Positions 1 to 7,138 of a DNA stretch of 11,288 bases are shown piece after piece (the first letter of the stretch is position 1; every line of letters begins with the position of its first letter). The stretch is from Nitrospirota bacterium. Lineage in GTDB: Bacteria > Nitrospirota > Nitrospiria > Nitrospirales > UBA8639. Below the pieces are notes generated by a model. That model searched no databases. It saw nothing but the letters and a program-made list of their open reading frames with translations, and was not told the DNA's origin. Both the position numbers and the translations under genes were made by a program. Location of the stretch: assembly GCA_029865515.1 (NCBI GenBank), contig JAOUGQ010000085.1, positions 1 through 11,288 of the forward strand. Direction: 5' to 3'.

Positions 1-63
1 GCTGCGGCAGTTGAACATTCCCAAGGCCACCTTCTACAACTCGATCGCTACCTGATCGAAGGA

Positions 64-897
64 GTGGAGGGGTTGGTGGACCGGAAACGCACCTCCCTAC
101 CCAGTTGGAACAAGGTCCCCGAGGCCCAGCGCCAGGCTCTACTGGAGATGGCCCTCGAGCAACCCGATCTGTCGCCCCGAGAATTAGCTGTTCGCTTTAC
201 GGACGAACGGCAGTATTTCGTGTCGGACGCCACCACCTACCGGATTCTCAAAGAACAGGATCTGGTCACCTCCCCCGCCTGGATCGTGCTGAAGGCGGCC
301 GACCAGTTCGATCAACCAACGACCGCCATTAACCAACTCTGGCAGACAGATTTCACCTATCTCAAGGTGACCGGCTGGGGCTGGTATTACCTCTCGACCG
401 TGATGGATGATTTCTCACGGTATATCTTGGCGTGGCGACTCTGTCAGACCATGAGCACCCGGGAGGTGACCGCCACACTCAAGGAGGCGTTGAGCAGGGC
501 AGGGTTCACCAAAAAGCAACGACCGAAACTCCTCAGTGATAATGGGCCGTGTTACATCTCAGCGGAATTGCAGGACTGGTTGAACGACCACGAACTCAGC
601 CACACCCGTGGCAAGCCATATCATCCGATGACGCAAGGCAAGATCGAACGCTGGCATCGTTCACTAAAAAACCGTATTCTCCTGGAAAAATATTATCTCC
701 CGGGCGACCTTGAACGAGAGATCGGAGAGTTCGTGACTCATTACAATGAACGGCGATACCATGAAAGCCTGAACAACCTAACCCCCAAAGACGTGTGGTG
801 TGGACGAGGCCAAGCGATTCTGGATAGCCGACGAAAGCTCAAAGAAGACACGTTGAAACTCAGAAAACATTTGTACATGAAACGGAAGACCGCTTAA
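64..897 (+). CDS. IS3-family DDE transposase (rve integrase core), 5' end partial and frame-shifted
   Basis: This is the catalytic part of an IS transposase, which cuts and joins the element's ends. Reading from the GTG at 64 gives 277 residues. The DDE triad is visible: D96 in WQTDFTYLKV, D159 in LLSDNGPCY and E195 in GKIERWHRSLK. The last two are 35 residues apart, as in the IS3/retroviral integrase fold. A conserved HYNERRYHESLNNLTP block follows near the C-terminus. The GTG is unlikely to be the true start. The same frame is open back to base 1, and a helix-turn-helix-like peptide (LRQLNIPKATFYN) is encoded in frame 2 at bases 2-40, joining the main frame around base 40 (DRYLIEGVEGLVDR). 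A small indel near 40, most simply a deletion, therefore splits the DNA-binding part from the catalytic part. No slippery run is visible there, so programmed frameshifting looks unlikely and the copy is probably inactive. The family call is firm. Confidence 0.88.
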   Translation: MEGLVDRKRTSLPSWNKVPEAQRQALLEMALEQPDLSPRELAVRFTDERQYFVSDATTYRILKEQDLVTSPAWIVLKAADQFDQPTTAINQLWQTDFTYLKVTGWGWYYLSTVMDDFSRYILAWRLCQTMSTREVTATLKEALSRAGFTKKQRPKLLSDNGPCYISAELQDWLNDHELSHTRGKPYHPMTQGKIERWHRSLKNRILLEKYYLPGDLEREIGEFVTHYNERRYHESLNNLTPKDVWCGRGQAILDSRRKLKEDTLKLRKHLYMKRKTA

Positions 898-899
898 CC

Positions 900-1532
900 T
901 CAAACCCCAGAGCCAAAACACCACCTTAGGTTCTGACGCCCTGTGTCCAAATTGTGCGACATACAATCCGTGTTCAGGAAAATCGTGAGATTGGCTTCCT
1001 GTAACCGCTCATGGTGATACAATGCATTCAGGGCGTATTTCATGGCCACCAGCCCCCCTTTCATATCCAGCACACCGGGTCCTTTCAGGGTTCCATCCGC
1101 TTCCAGGGTTATGGTCTGAAATTCATCATCTTTCGGGAACACGGTATCCAGATGACCGTTGAGGAACACCTGCGTGGGTTTCTTCCCGGTACGGCGGGCA
1201 AGCAGATGGTCGGCAAACACCATTTTCCTATCCTTGCACGAGAGCAGCTCCATTTCTCCACCTGGTTGAACAGCGGTTTCAAAACCTAATGCGTTGAATT
1301 CTGCCTCAAGCAAATTCCTGAAATGATTGAGGCCTTCAACATTGAACGTCCCTGTATTAATGTTGACGTACCTTTCTAAATCCTTGAGCATAGCCATTTG
1401 GCGAGACTGGATCCACTCGACCAGTAGAGTTTCCTGCTCACTCAACTCCGTGGGGTTGGCTTGGATTTCTCCACGGGCCATGAGTGGGAACACCAGCATA
1501 CCGATCAGAGCTATAAGGGTCATTCGTTTCAT
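900..1532 (-). pseudogene. Exported M20 metallopeptidase (glutamate carboxypeptidase CPG2-like), truncated by the IS
   Basis: M20 peptidases are two-zinc exopeptidases or amidases, and the CPG2-like branch cleaves C-terminal glutamate or related amide bonds. The N-terminus is a signal peptide (MKRMTLIALIGMLVFPLMA), implying export. Residues 124-135 hold the zinc-ligand block LNGHLDTVFP (H127, D129), and residues 151-160 hold GPGVLDMKGG with bridging D156. The frame is normal through NLTIFLNTD (D189). The family then expects the catalytic Glu-Glu motif (DEEIGS), but the sequence instead enters the IS terminus and runs 21 foreign residues to a TGA at 900-902. The catalytic base, one zinc ligand, the dimerisation domain and the last histidine ligand are absent, so the product cannot be active. 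A GGAG lies 11 bases before the first ATG (1532), and a second ATG follows at codon 4. The 3' part should lie beyond the IS left end, outside the window. Confidence 0.88.
940..965. repeat. Probable right terminal inverted repeat of the IS
   Basis: Read on the minus strand, the segment begins TGTATGTCGCACAATTTGG and continues ACACAGGG. It starts exactly where the M20 peptidase frame loses family similarity and lies 43-68 bases past the transposase stop. This is the expected position and TG-type start of an IS3-family terminal repeat. The matching left copy is outside the window, so the repeat is inferred from position and the TG terminus only. Confidence 0.5.
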
Positions 1533-1937
1533 CTTAGCCCATTCTCCACGGATTGCACTTTTCTCCCAGACAGCACGACATCTTCCAGTAAGTATCCAGC
1601 TATCATGAACGTTGCTCGCGGAAATCTCAACTGCACCATCTTTCTCGTGTACACACCGACTGCCAGATGGAGGTTGCCTCAGGACCTCGTTGAACCCTTC
1701 GATGCCTTTAAGCCTGCCACTCCCCTACTTCGTACACTCGAAAGCCCGAGGATCGAGTGACCAAATGACACGTATATTGTCCCATGACGGAGAGACCGAA
1801 GCCTTCAATGCTCTGTGCCTACGCAAATTGTGTAATACCCCGTTCCAGAGGTACAGTTAAAAGTCCTCGCTACCAGATGGAATCCAAGGAAGAACCATAT
1901 TCAAATCGATCCGAATCATCACATAACCCATTCTACC
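1533..1937. other. Divergent intergenic region, about 400 bases, no supported gene
   Basis: This gap separates the minus-strand M20 gene from the plus-strand gene at 1938, so it should carry both promoters. The reading frames crossing it show no recognisable protein. There is a perfect 7-base inverted repeat, CACTCGA at 1735-1741 and TCGAGTG at 1753-1759, with an 11-base spacer and no T run on either side. It could be an operator or a chance hairpin. I found no convincing -35/-10 pair. The frame of the downstream gene is open back to 1836, but that stretch does not look coding. Confidence 0.5.
1735..1759. repeat. 7-base inverted repeat, 11-base spacer
   Basis: CACTCGA and TCGAGTG are perfect reverse complements in the divergent intergenic gap. 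The lack of a following T run argues against a terminator. Function is unknown; a repeat of this length can arise by chance. Confidence 0.3.
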
Positions 1938-3113
1938 TTGAACCACACATCCATCATTGCGGCCATCATGGCGGAATTCGCTGAGGAGACAGGGATGACT
2001 ACCCCCGCTCCACCGCCCCGTCGCTATCTCTGGACCGACGCATTTGCCGTTTGCAACTATCTGGAACTGTACCGACGAACAGGCCAGGAGTCATACCAAC
2101 ACGATGCCAAACACCTCGTCTCTCAGGTTCACAAAATCCTGGGAAGGCATCGTGAGGACGATTCACGTCGAGGATGGATCAGCGGTCTTGATGAAGAAGA
2201 AGGGAAGCGGCACCCAACCAGAGGTGGCCTGAGAATCGGAAAAGCACTTCGGGAGCGCAGGCCGGATGAGCCGTATGATGACCATTTGGAATGGGAACGG
2301 GATGGGCAGTACTTTCATTATTTGACCAAATGGATGCACGCGCTGAATTGTCTTGCGCGAGTGACGGGAGATTCAGTGCATAACCGGTGGGCGGTAGAGC
2401 TTGCAAAAACCGCCCACGCCCGATTTACCTATACACCATGGGGTGGTGGGCACAAGCGCATGTATTGGAAAATGAGTATCGACCTGTCTTATCCCCTCGT
2501 CACGTCCATGGGCCAACACGATCCGCTTGATGGCCTGATCACCTATCAACAGCTTCAATCGACGGCCATGAAATTGGACGAATCGACTACGGACAGTTTA
2601 CTCGACACAGAGATTGCGGAACTAACTGCTCTGTGTCAGGACATGCCCTGGCAGACAGATGATCCGTTAGGAATCGGAGGGCTTCTGTCCGATGCCTGCA
2701 GGCTGGCCCAAGTCATAATCAGCGGCAATTTACCGGAAACAGAGGTATTGAGGTTGGGGCTGCTCCTGCGGGATGCTGAAGTCGGCTTGGAGACCTTTGT
2801 CCGGAGCCGTACGTTAAAGGCTTCGGCTGATTACCGTCTGGCATTTCGCGAGTTAGGACTCTCCATCGGGCTCCATACCATTGCACGTATTCAGAAAACC
2901 ATCGACCAACATCCGGATTTTTTTTCGAACGTGGATGATCTGCATGCCAAACTATCAGGCCTCCAGCGATATATCCTCTTGATTGATCAAATCGAAGGTT
3001 TCTGGCTGGAGCCGATCAATCAACAGAGTCCCAGTTGGACCGGACACCGGGACATTAACCGCATGATGCTGGCCACCAGCCTGGGACCGGACGGCTTTCT
3101 GGGCCTTCCATAA
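1938..3113 (+). CDS. Conserved-looking hypothetical protein, predicted all-helical (alpha/alpha-toroid-like)
   Basis: I do not recognise a named family. The 391-residue product is rich in helix. It has two segments resembling helical hairpins of six-hairpin or AGE-like toroid proteins: RRYLWTDAFAVCNYLELYRR (about 29-48), and GQYFHYLTKWMHALNCLARV (about 123-142) followed by an AVELAKTAHARF helix. Other likely conserved parts are GWISGLDEEEGKRHPT (79-94), KRMYWKMSIDLSYPL (173-187) and GQHDPLDGLITYQQL (192-206). There is no signal peptide or membrane segment, so it is probably cytoplasmic. Clusters of W, H, D and E suggest a pocket, but no catalytic motif can be named. The start is uncertain. 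The longest frame begins at a TTG (1938) without a ribosome site. An ATG at 1968 also lacks one. An ATG at 1995 has GAGGAG five bases upstream, but those bases also encode the EE of FAEETG. The gene stands alone, divergent from the M20 gene. The coding call is firm; the fold is an inference. Confidence 0.85.
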   Translation: MNHTSIIAAIMAEFAEETGMTTPAPPPRRYLWTDAFAVCNYLELYRRTGQESYQHDAKHLVSQVHKILGRHREDDSRRGWISGLDEEEGKRHPTRGGLRIGKALRERRPDEPYDDHLEWERDGQYFHYLTKWMHALNCLARVTGDSVHNRWAVELAKTAHARFTYTPWGGGHKRMYWKMSIDLSYPLVTSMGQHDPLDGLITYQQLQSTAMKLDESTTDSLLDTEIAELTALCQDMPWQTDDPLGIGGLLSDACRLAQVIISGNLPETEVLRLGLLLRDAEVGLETFVRSRTLKASADYRLAFRELGLSIGLHTIARIQKTIDQHPDFFSNVDDLHAKLSGLQRYILLIDQIEGFWLEPINQQSPSWTGHRDINRMMLATSLGPDGFLGLP

Positions 3114-3288
3114 CAAGCCATGGCCAACGCTTTAGTCTGCCTAGTAAGCTTTGGTGACAAGCGCAGAGGAAAATTTATGCGACGGAAGGTCCACAATTTC
3201 TAAATTATGCGAGATGGGCAAGAATGACATGAAGGTCAAAAAAGGTCGCTGTAGGGATTTCTCCAGAAGCAGGATAAATAAAGACTGC

Positions 3289-3345
3289 GGGGTGGGCACC
3301 AGGCCATCCCGGACGAACAAGAAGCAGCCCTTGCCAGCCCACCCC
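3289..3345 (-). terminator. Perfect 9-base inverted repeat downstream of the DUF3313 remnant, possible terminator
   Basis: GGGGTGGGC at 3289-3297 and GCCCACCCC at 3337-3345 are perfect reverse complements with a 39-base spacer. On the minus strand the repeat begins about 15 bases past the DUF3313 stop and is followed by a T-rich stretch (CAGTCTTTATTTATCC). That order suits a Rho-independent terminator for that gene. The long loop is unusual and weakens the call. The rest of 3114-3359 holds no gene I can support. Confidence 0.35.
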
Positions 3346-3359
3346 TCTCACTACACCAA

Positions 3360-3908
3360 TTAGTCTGGTGACTGACAGTCGGTGCCTTTTCGTTGGGTGC
3401 ACAGAGGCCAGCGAATCTTGGCCGCCCAATAGTCCATGATGTTTTCGACGTCGGCCCAGTAGCCGAATCCCTTGGTGAGCGTCTTGCCTCCGGCCAGACG
3501 GTCAATGCCGGCTCCTAGAAGTTTCCCTGTTTGCACATCCACGAGCCGGACCTCGACGCTCGCTCCACCAACAAAACCTTGTGTGCCACTGGCCAGTTTT
3601 TTCCCCTCGGATGCCACGCGTGCCATGGACACCACGGTCGAGGCCGCATCCAAGACCGGCATGCCATGTTCGACATCCGTGAGAGCCGCTGAGAGCCGCA
3701 TCACCCCAGGGCCCGACTCCTGCACGAGGGTATAATCCTTGGCCTGCTGCTCTGAAACTTTTTGATAAAACGTATTGGCGAGGGTCCGAACGTCGTCCGG
3801 GGGTACCACACCGGTATCTTTGGCCGCGGCATCTTTTCCTAACCAGACGGTCACCGGCTCCAGCATAATCTTTTCGTAGGTCTTTTATCTGGCTTCGGGG
3901 TTCAAAAA
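3360..3908 (-). pseudogene. DUF3313-family lipoprotein, 5' end decayed
   Basis: The body matches the DUF3313 pattern, an uncharacterised family of periplasmic lipoproteins: YEKIMLEPVTVWLGKDAA at the front, SGPGVMRLSAALTDVEHG, then GTQGFVGGASVEVRLVDVQT, DRLAGGKTLTKGFGYWADVE and a final DYWAAKIRWPL. From the ATG at 3866 it is 168 residues, whereas family members are roughly 210-230 and begin with a lipoprotein signal. Family-like sequence extends upstream of the ATG in the same frame (FLNPEAR, stop, KTYEKIM), interrupted by a TAA at 3885-3887 where a residue is expected. Just before it is a T5 run (3904-3908, minus strand). A second frame ending VKDTRAF joins FLNPEA if one T is added, suggesting a frameshift there too. 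No lipobox is readable upstream. The 3866 ATG lacks the signal, so any product would be cytosolic and probably non-functional. Domain assignment is firm, and the count of lesions is inferred. Confidence 0.78.
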
Positions 3909-4070
3909 GCACGGGTATCTTTCACTTCCATGAGTTCCCTGATCAAACATAGCTTCCATGGCTTCCGGTTATCCCCACCCATTGGATAAGTACCCCTTCG
4001 CTGGATGGTCAGCCTGCTGTTCCGCATAGTTTGAGCCGTGGTTATTGGCTAATTTTTCAAATCAGCCGGA

Positions 4071-4355
4071 TCACTCGATATACTCAAGTGTCCATCCCTT
4101 ACTTTCTAAACATTGTTCCCTCATCATCTCCCCTGCGCCTCTTTCAAAACGTTTTTGCCTGCTGGTGACGATGACTTCATTGTCAGGGCCTATTTGCCTG
4201 ATGTTATCTCGACCAAAATGAACGTTCTCCCTATTACAAAGAGTGATGGCCGCTTGCAAGTCTGCCTCTGTGGCGCCGGGCTTGACCCACTGCGGTGTAG
4301 GACCGCAGGCTGACAGCATCAACACCAATAACCCCAACCGTAACAGTACTTTCAT
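4071..4355 (-). CDS. Small lipoprotein, 94 residues
   Basis: The N-terminus MKVLLRLGLLVLMLSACGPT is a lipoprotein signal. The lipobox LSAC would be cut before the cysteine at residue 17, giving a mature protein of about 78 residues anchored by lipid. The mature part starts TPQWVKPGATEADLQAA, resembling small unnamed envelope lipoproteins whose N-terminus carries a WVKPGAT-type segment and a later cysteine (here ITLCNRE). A third cysteine lies in MREQCLESKGWTLEYIE near the C-terminus, so a disulfide between the two mature cysteines is possible. No function is known to me. It begins 15 bases after the stop of the gene at 4371-4682 on the same strand, so the two are probably co-transcribed. An AAGG lies close before the ATG. 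Confidence 0.8.
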   Translation of the reverse strand: MKVLLRLGLLVLMLSACGPTPQWVKPGATEADLQAAITLCNRENVHFGRDNIRQIGPDNEVIVTSRQKRFERGAGEMMREQCLESKGWTLEYIE

Positions 4356-4370
4356 AATCCTTACCCCACC

Positions 4371-4682
4371 CTAAGGTTTGACGATTTTGCACCAGGATGC
4401 CTCATTCCAGTTGTCATCAGCACCGGTAGGGAGAGCCAAGGATCCATCCCCCATTTTGTTAGACCTGTTCGGCTGTGTCAGAGTTCCATCTGACGAAATC
4501 ACATATAGATTTCGGATACCCTCTATCGGAAATGTCGCGAAAAAAGGAGCTCGATTTTCCGGAATGGACACCGGATGGCCATCCCTTCTTAACACACAAC
4601 TTGTGAACCCTCCATAGGATACTCTCTGAGAGGGCGTTTCTCTGTTTTTATCGACAAATTGCTGAAGATATACAGCACACAC
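4371..4682 (-). CDS. Hypothetical protein, about 103 residues
   Basis: I do not recognise this protein. It has no signal peptide from the listed start and no membrane segment. It contains RVSYGGFTSCVLRRDGHPVS, a middle part NLYVISSDGTLTQ, and a C-terminal DDNWNEASWCKIVKP with a Trp-Cys pair. The start is weak: a GTG at 4682 with GAGAG touching it. The frame is open further up to 4706 (KTAKTVERV). An ATG just before that (rightmost base 4711) is out of frame by one base in an A5 run, so the true N-terminus may be lost or miscalled. The gene sits 77 bases after the sulfatase stop and 15 bases before the small lipoprotein, all on the minus strand, which suggests one transcript. Coding status is supported by context rather than homology. 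Confidence 0.55.
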   Translation of the reverse strand: MCAVYLQQFVDKNRETPSQRVSYGGFTSCVLRRDGHPVSIPENRAPFFATFPIEGIRNLYVISSDGTLTQPNRSNKMGDGSLALPTGADDNWNEASWCKIVKP

Positions 4683-4759
4683 TCTCTCAACTGTTTTAGC
4701 AGTTTTTCATCTCCCCGGTTGTGACAGGCCAGGGAGACATCGATCATGGTGTCATGCGC

Positions 4760-7120
4760 TCATTTCTTCAGGCTGATAGTCACCTTATCGATTGCGCCTG
4801 TGAACTTGCTGCTGGCGCGGGTATAGTCGTCCGTGACCGGCGTTTCCGCGTCAATGCCCACGCCAGCCGTTTCATCGGCCGAAAAGATTGCGAACTCGGT
4901 CTGCTGGACTCGGGTAGACCCCACGGCCTTGCCGTTGATGTACAGGATCGCAGTACCGCCCAAGCCCGGTTTGTCACCCTCGTAAGCAAAGTCCATTTTC
5001 ACAGTCGACTTGCCCTTGGGCAGCTTCGAGTCCGCGGTAGCCGTGTACCGATCGATTCCGAGGTAGTTGTATGTGAACATCGGCGCACCATCCTTCACAT
5101 ACAGGCTCCAACCGCCGAAGCGTCCCCCCTGGGCCACGATGACCCCGTTGACCGGTTTCTCTCCGGCCTCCACATCGGCAACGATTTCAAACGATGTGTT
5201 TTTGATGTTGATGAAGTCGTTCTCGAGTAGACCATTCATGCCCTCGTACAGGGTCAGGCTAGTGCGGCCAAACATCAGGTCAGGCCGCCCGGCCAGCTTG
5301 GAATTGAACAACTCCTGCCGGCGGTCATCAAGGGGCAGCACCTTGTACTTGACCGCCTCTGCCAGAAAGACCCGCTGCAGTTCGGCAAGGATGTCGGGAT
5401 GCTTCTTCGCAAGATCCGTCGACATACTGAAATCGTCCTTTACGTGATAGAGCTCCCAGACGTCCTCAGTGAGTGTGTTCTCCACCTTTCCCCAAGGCTT
5501 GATGTGGACAGTCCCCGCAAACCAGCCGTCGAAGTAGACTCCACGGTTGCCGAACATTTCGAAGTACTGGATCTGGTGACGGCCTGGGGCGCGGGGCCCG
5601 TCCCAGCTATAGACCATGCTCACGCCCTCGATAGGACGCTGTGGTGTACCGTTGACAATGCGCGGCTCCGGCAGCCCGACGGCCTCAAGGATCGTCGGCA
5701 CCACGTCGATGACATGGTGCCACTGGCTGCGCAACTCCCCCTTGGCTTTGATGCGTTTCGGCCAATGGACGACCATCGCGTTGCGGGTGCCACCATAGTT
5801 CGAGGCGACCTGCTTGGTCCACATAAAGGGTGAGTCGAAGGCGACCGCCCATCCGGCCGCCATGTGGGGATAGGTAGTCGGATCGCCCCAGCTGTCATAG
5901 TGCTTCAACATGAAGTCGATGTCCGAACCCTTGGGCTCGTTGTTGAAATAGGTCATCTCGTTGTAGAGCCCACTCATCCCGCCTTCGGCACTGGTGCCGT
6001 TGTCGCCGGCGATGTAGAAAATCAGCGTATTGTCCAGCTCACCCATGTCCTCGATTGCCTGGATAACCCGGCCGGTTTCATGGTCGGTCATGTCAAGATA
6101 CGCGGCGAAGACTTCGGCCTGGCGGGCAAAGAGCTTCTTCTCCTTGGGCGAGAGATCTTTCCAATCCTTGATGTCCTTCGGCTTCTTCGCCAACTTGGTG
6201 TCGGGTGGGATCACGCCAAGCTTTTTCTGCTGCTCAAAAATCCGCTCCCGGATCACGTCCCAACCTTCGTCAAAGCGGCCCTTCTGCTTGTCGATGTAGG
6301 ATTGCGGCACATGGTGTGGGGCATGAACGGCACCGGGGGCGAAGTAGACGAAGAAGGGCTTTTCTGGAGTAAGCGACTGCTGGAAGCGGATCCAGTTGAT
6401 GGACTGAGTGGCCATGTCATTCATGAAATGGTAGTCGGGATCGTCCGGAGTCTCCACGTGATTAAGGTTGTGGTAGACGCCTGGGGCCCACTGGTTGGTC
6501 TCCCCGCCCAGAAAGCCGTAGAACTCGTCGAAGCCCTGGTAGTTCGGCCAGCGAGCGAAGGGACCCGAAGGGCTGATCTCCCAGACTGCGGTCTCATGCC
6601 ACTTCCCGAACGCCGCAGTGCTGTAACCGTTGAGGCGAAGTATTTCTCCGATGCTGGCCACGTCATTGGGCAGCATGCCCGTCGCGCCAGGGAAGGACGT
6701 CGCCACCTCGGTGATTTTGGCCTGGTTGGCAGAATGGTGATTGCGGCCGGTCTTAAGCGCCTGCCGTGTCGGAGAACATAGCGCCGTGGTATGGAATTGA
6801 TTGTACATGAGACCCTGACTGGCGAGTTTGTCAATATTGGGTGTTTCAATTACCCCCCCGAAAGCGCTGGTGCCGCCGAAACCCAGGTCGTCGAGCAGGA
6901 CAATCACCACGTTGGGCGCATCCTTTGGCGCCTTCACCTCAAACACCGGAGGCGCCTTGGCGTCCCGCGCATCCAGCGTGGTGATGGGGGGATACCAAGG
7001 GCCTTTGACAGGTAACTCGGTGCGATCGATCTGCGCCTCCTGGGCCATGACACCCGTAGTACCCAAAACGGTCACCAACAGAAAGGCAAGTGCCACGGCG
7101 AACAGGTGCTTTGTCTTCAT
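4760..7120 (-). CDS. Type I (formylglycine) sulfatase, exported, arylsulfatase-like
   Basis: It should hydrolyse sulfate esters in the periplasm or outside the cell. The 786-residue product has a signal peptide (MKTKHLFAVALAF..., likely cut after VMA, residue 26). The alkaline-phosphatase-fold domain starts at APNVVIVLLDDLGFGG with metal-binding D77 and D78. The sulfatase signature is LCSPTRQALKTGR: C115 in CSPTR is the residue that formylglycine-generating enzyme converts to the catalytic aldehyde. Further expected active-site residues are FGKWH (K173, H175), HAPHH (266-270), AGDNGTSAEGG (D373, N374) and K436 before NYGGTRNAM. After about residue 580 comes a beta-rich region (GGWSLYVKDGAPMFTYNY, ILYINGKAVGSTRV) that looks like a LamG/ConA-type sandwich. 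The start is the ATG at 7120 because AAGGAG lies six bases upstream; a TTG at 7138 in the same frame would read through that site. The substrate is unknown. No maturation enzyme or sulfate transporter is in the window. The gene looks somewhat more GC-rich than its neighbours, by eye. Confidence 0.93.
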   Translation of the reverse strand: MKTKHLFAVALAFLLVTVLGTTGVMAQEAQIDRTELPVKGPWYPPITTLDARDAKAPPVFEVKAPKDAPNVVIVLLDDLGFGGTSAFGGVIETPNIDKLASQGLMYNQFHTTALCSPTRQALKTGRNHHSANQAKITEVATSFPGATGMLPNDVASIGEILRLNGYSTAAFGKWHETAVWEISPSGPFARWPNYQGFDEFYGFLGGETNQWAPGVYHNLNHVETPDDPDYHFMNDMATQSINWIRFQQSLTPEKPFFVYFAPGAVHAPHHVPQSYIDKQKGRFDEGWDVIRERIFEQQKKLGVIPPDTKLAKKPKDIKDWKDLSPKEKKLFARQAEVFAAYLDMTDHETGRVIQAIEDMGELDNTLIFYIAGDNGTSAEGGMSGLYNEMTYFNNEPKGSDIDFMLKHYDSWGDPTTYPHMAAGWAVAFDSPFMWTKQVASNYGGTRNAMVVHWPKRIKAKGELRSQWHHVIDVVPTILEAVGLPEPRIVNGTPQRPIEGVSMVYSWDGPRAPGRHQIQYFEMFGNRGVYFDGWFAGTVHIKPWGKVENTLTEDVWELYHVKDDFSMSTDLAKKHPDILAELQRVFLAEAVKYKVLPLDDRRQELFNSKLAGRPDLMFGRTSLTLYEGMNGLLENDFINIKNTSFEIVADVEAGEKPVNGVIVAQGGRFGGWSLYVKDGAPMFTYNYLGIDRYTATADSKLPKGKSTVKMDFAYEGDKPGLGGTAILYINGKAVGSTRVQQTEFAIFSADETAGVGIDAETPVTDDYTRASSKFTGAIDKVTISLKK

Positions 7121-7126
7121 TTCGAT

Positions 7127-7132
7127 CTCCTT
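7127..7132 (-). promoter_or_regulatory. Ribosome binding site AAGGAG fixing the sulfatase start
   Basis: On the minus strand AAGGAG ends six bases before the ATG at 7120. It falls inside the extended frame that starts at the upstream TTG (7138), which decides in favour of the ATG. Confidence 0.75.
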
Positions 7133-7138
7133 GTTCAA

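Larger units (their letters stand above)
1..965 (+). mobile_element. IS3-family insertion sequence, right-hand part
   Basis: The window opens inside an insertion sequence and contains the rest of its transposase and its right end. The right boundary is placed from the neighbouring gene. On the minus strand the M20 peptidase frame is recognisable up to codon 189 (bases 966-968) and then turns into unrelated sequence starting TGTATGTCGCACAATTTGG. IS3-family elements usually begin with TG and end with CA. Either TG, whose first base lies at 965 or 961 on the minus strand, could be the terminus, so the edge is uncertain by about 4 bases. The left end, its inverted repeat and the target duplication lie outside the window, so the exact boundary cannot be confirmed here. 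Confidence 0.8.

Noticed and set aside
1327..1860. Several plus-strand frames across the M20 5' end and the intergenic gap
   Set aside because: Partly antisense to the M20 gene, Ser/Pro/Leu-rich with no domain pattern, and mutually overlapping.
3502..3912. A 136-codon minus-strand frame overlapping the DUF3313 gene
   Set aside because: Its residue make-up (Arg/Gly-rich, no pattern) is that of a shifted frame. The DUF3313 motifs are in the other frame.
5864..6781. A 305-codon plus-strand open frame opposite the sulfatase
   Set aside because: It lies entirely antisense to a clear sulfatase, has no family features, and is the kind of long shadow frame expected opposite a GC-rich gene.
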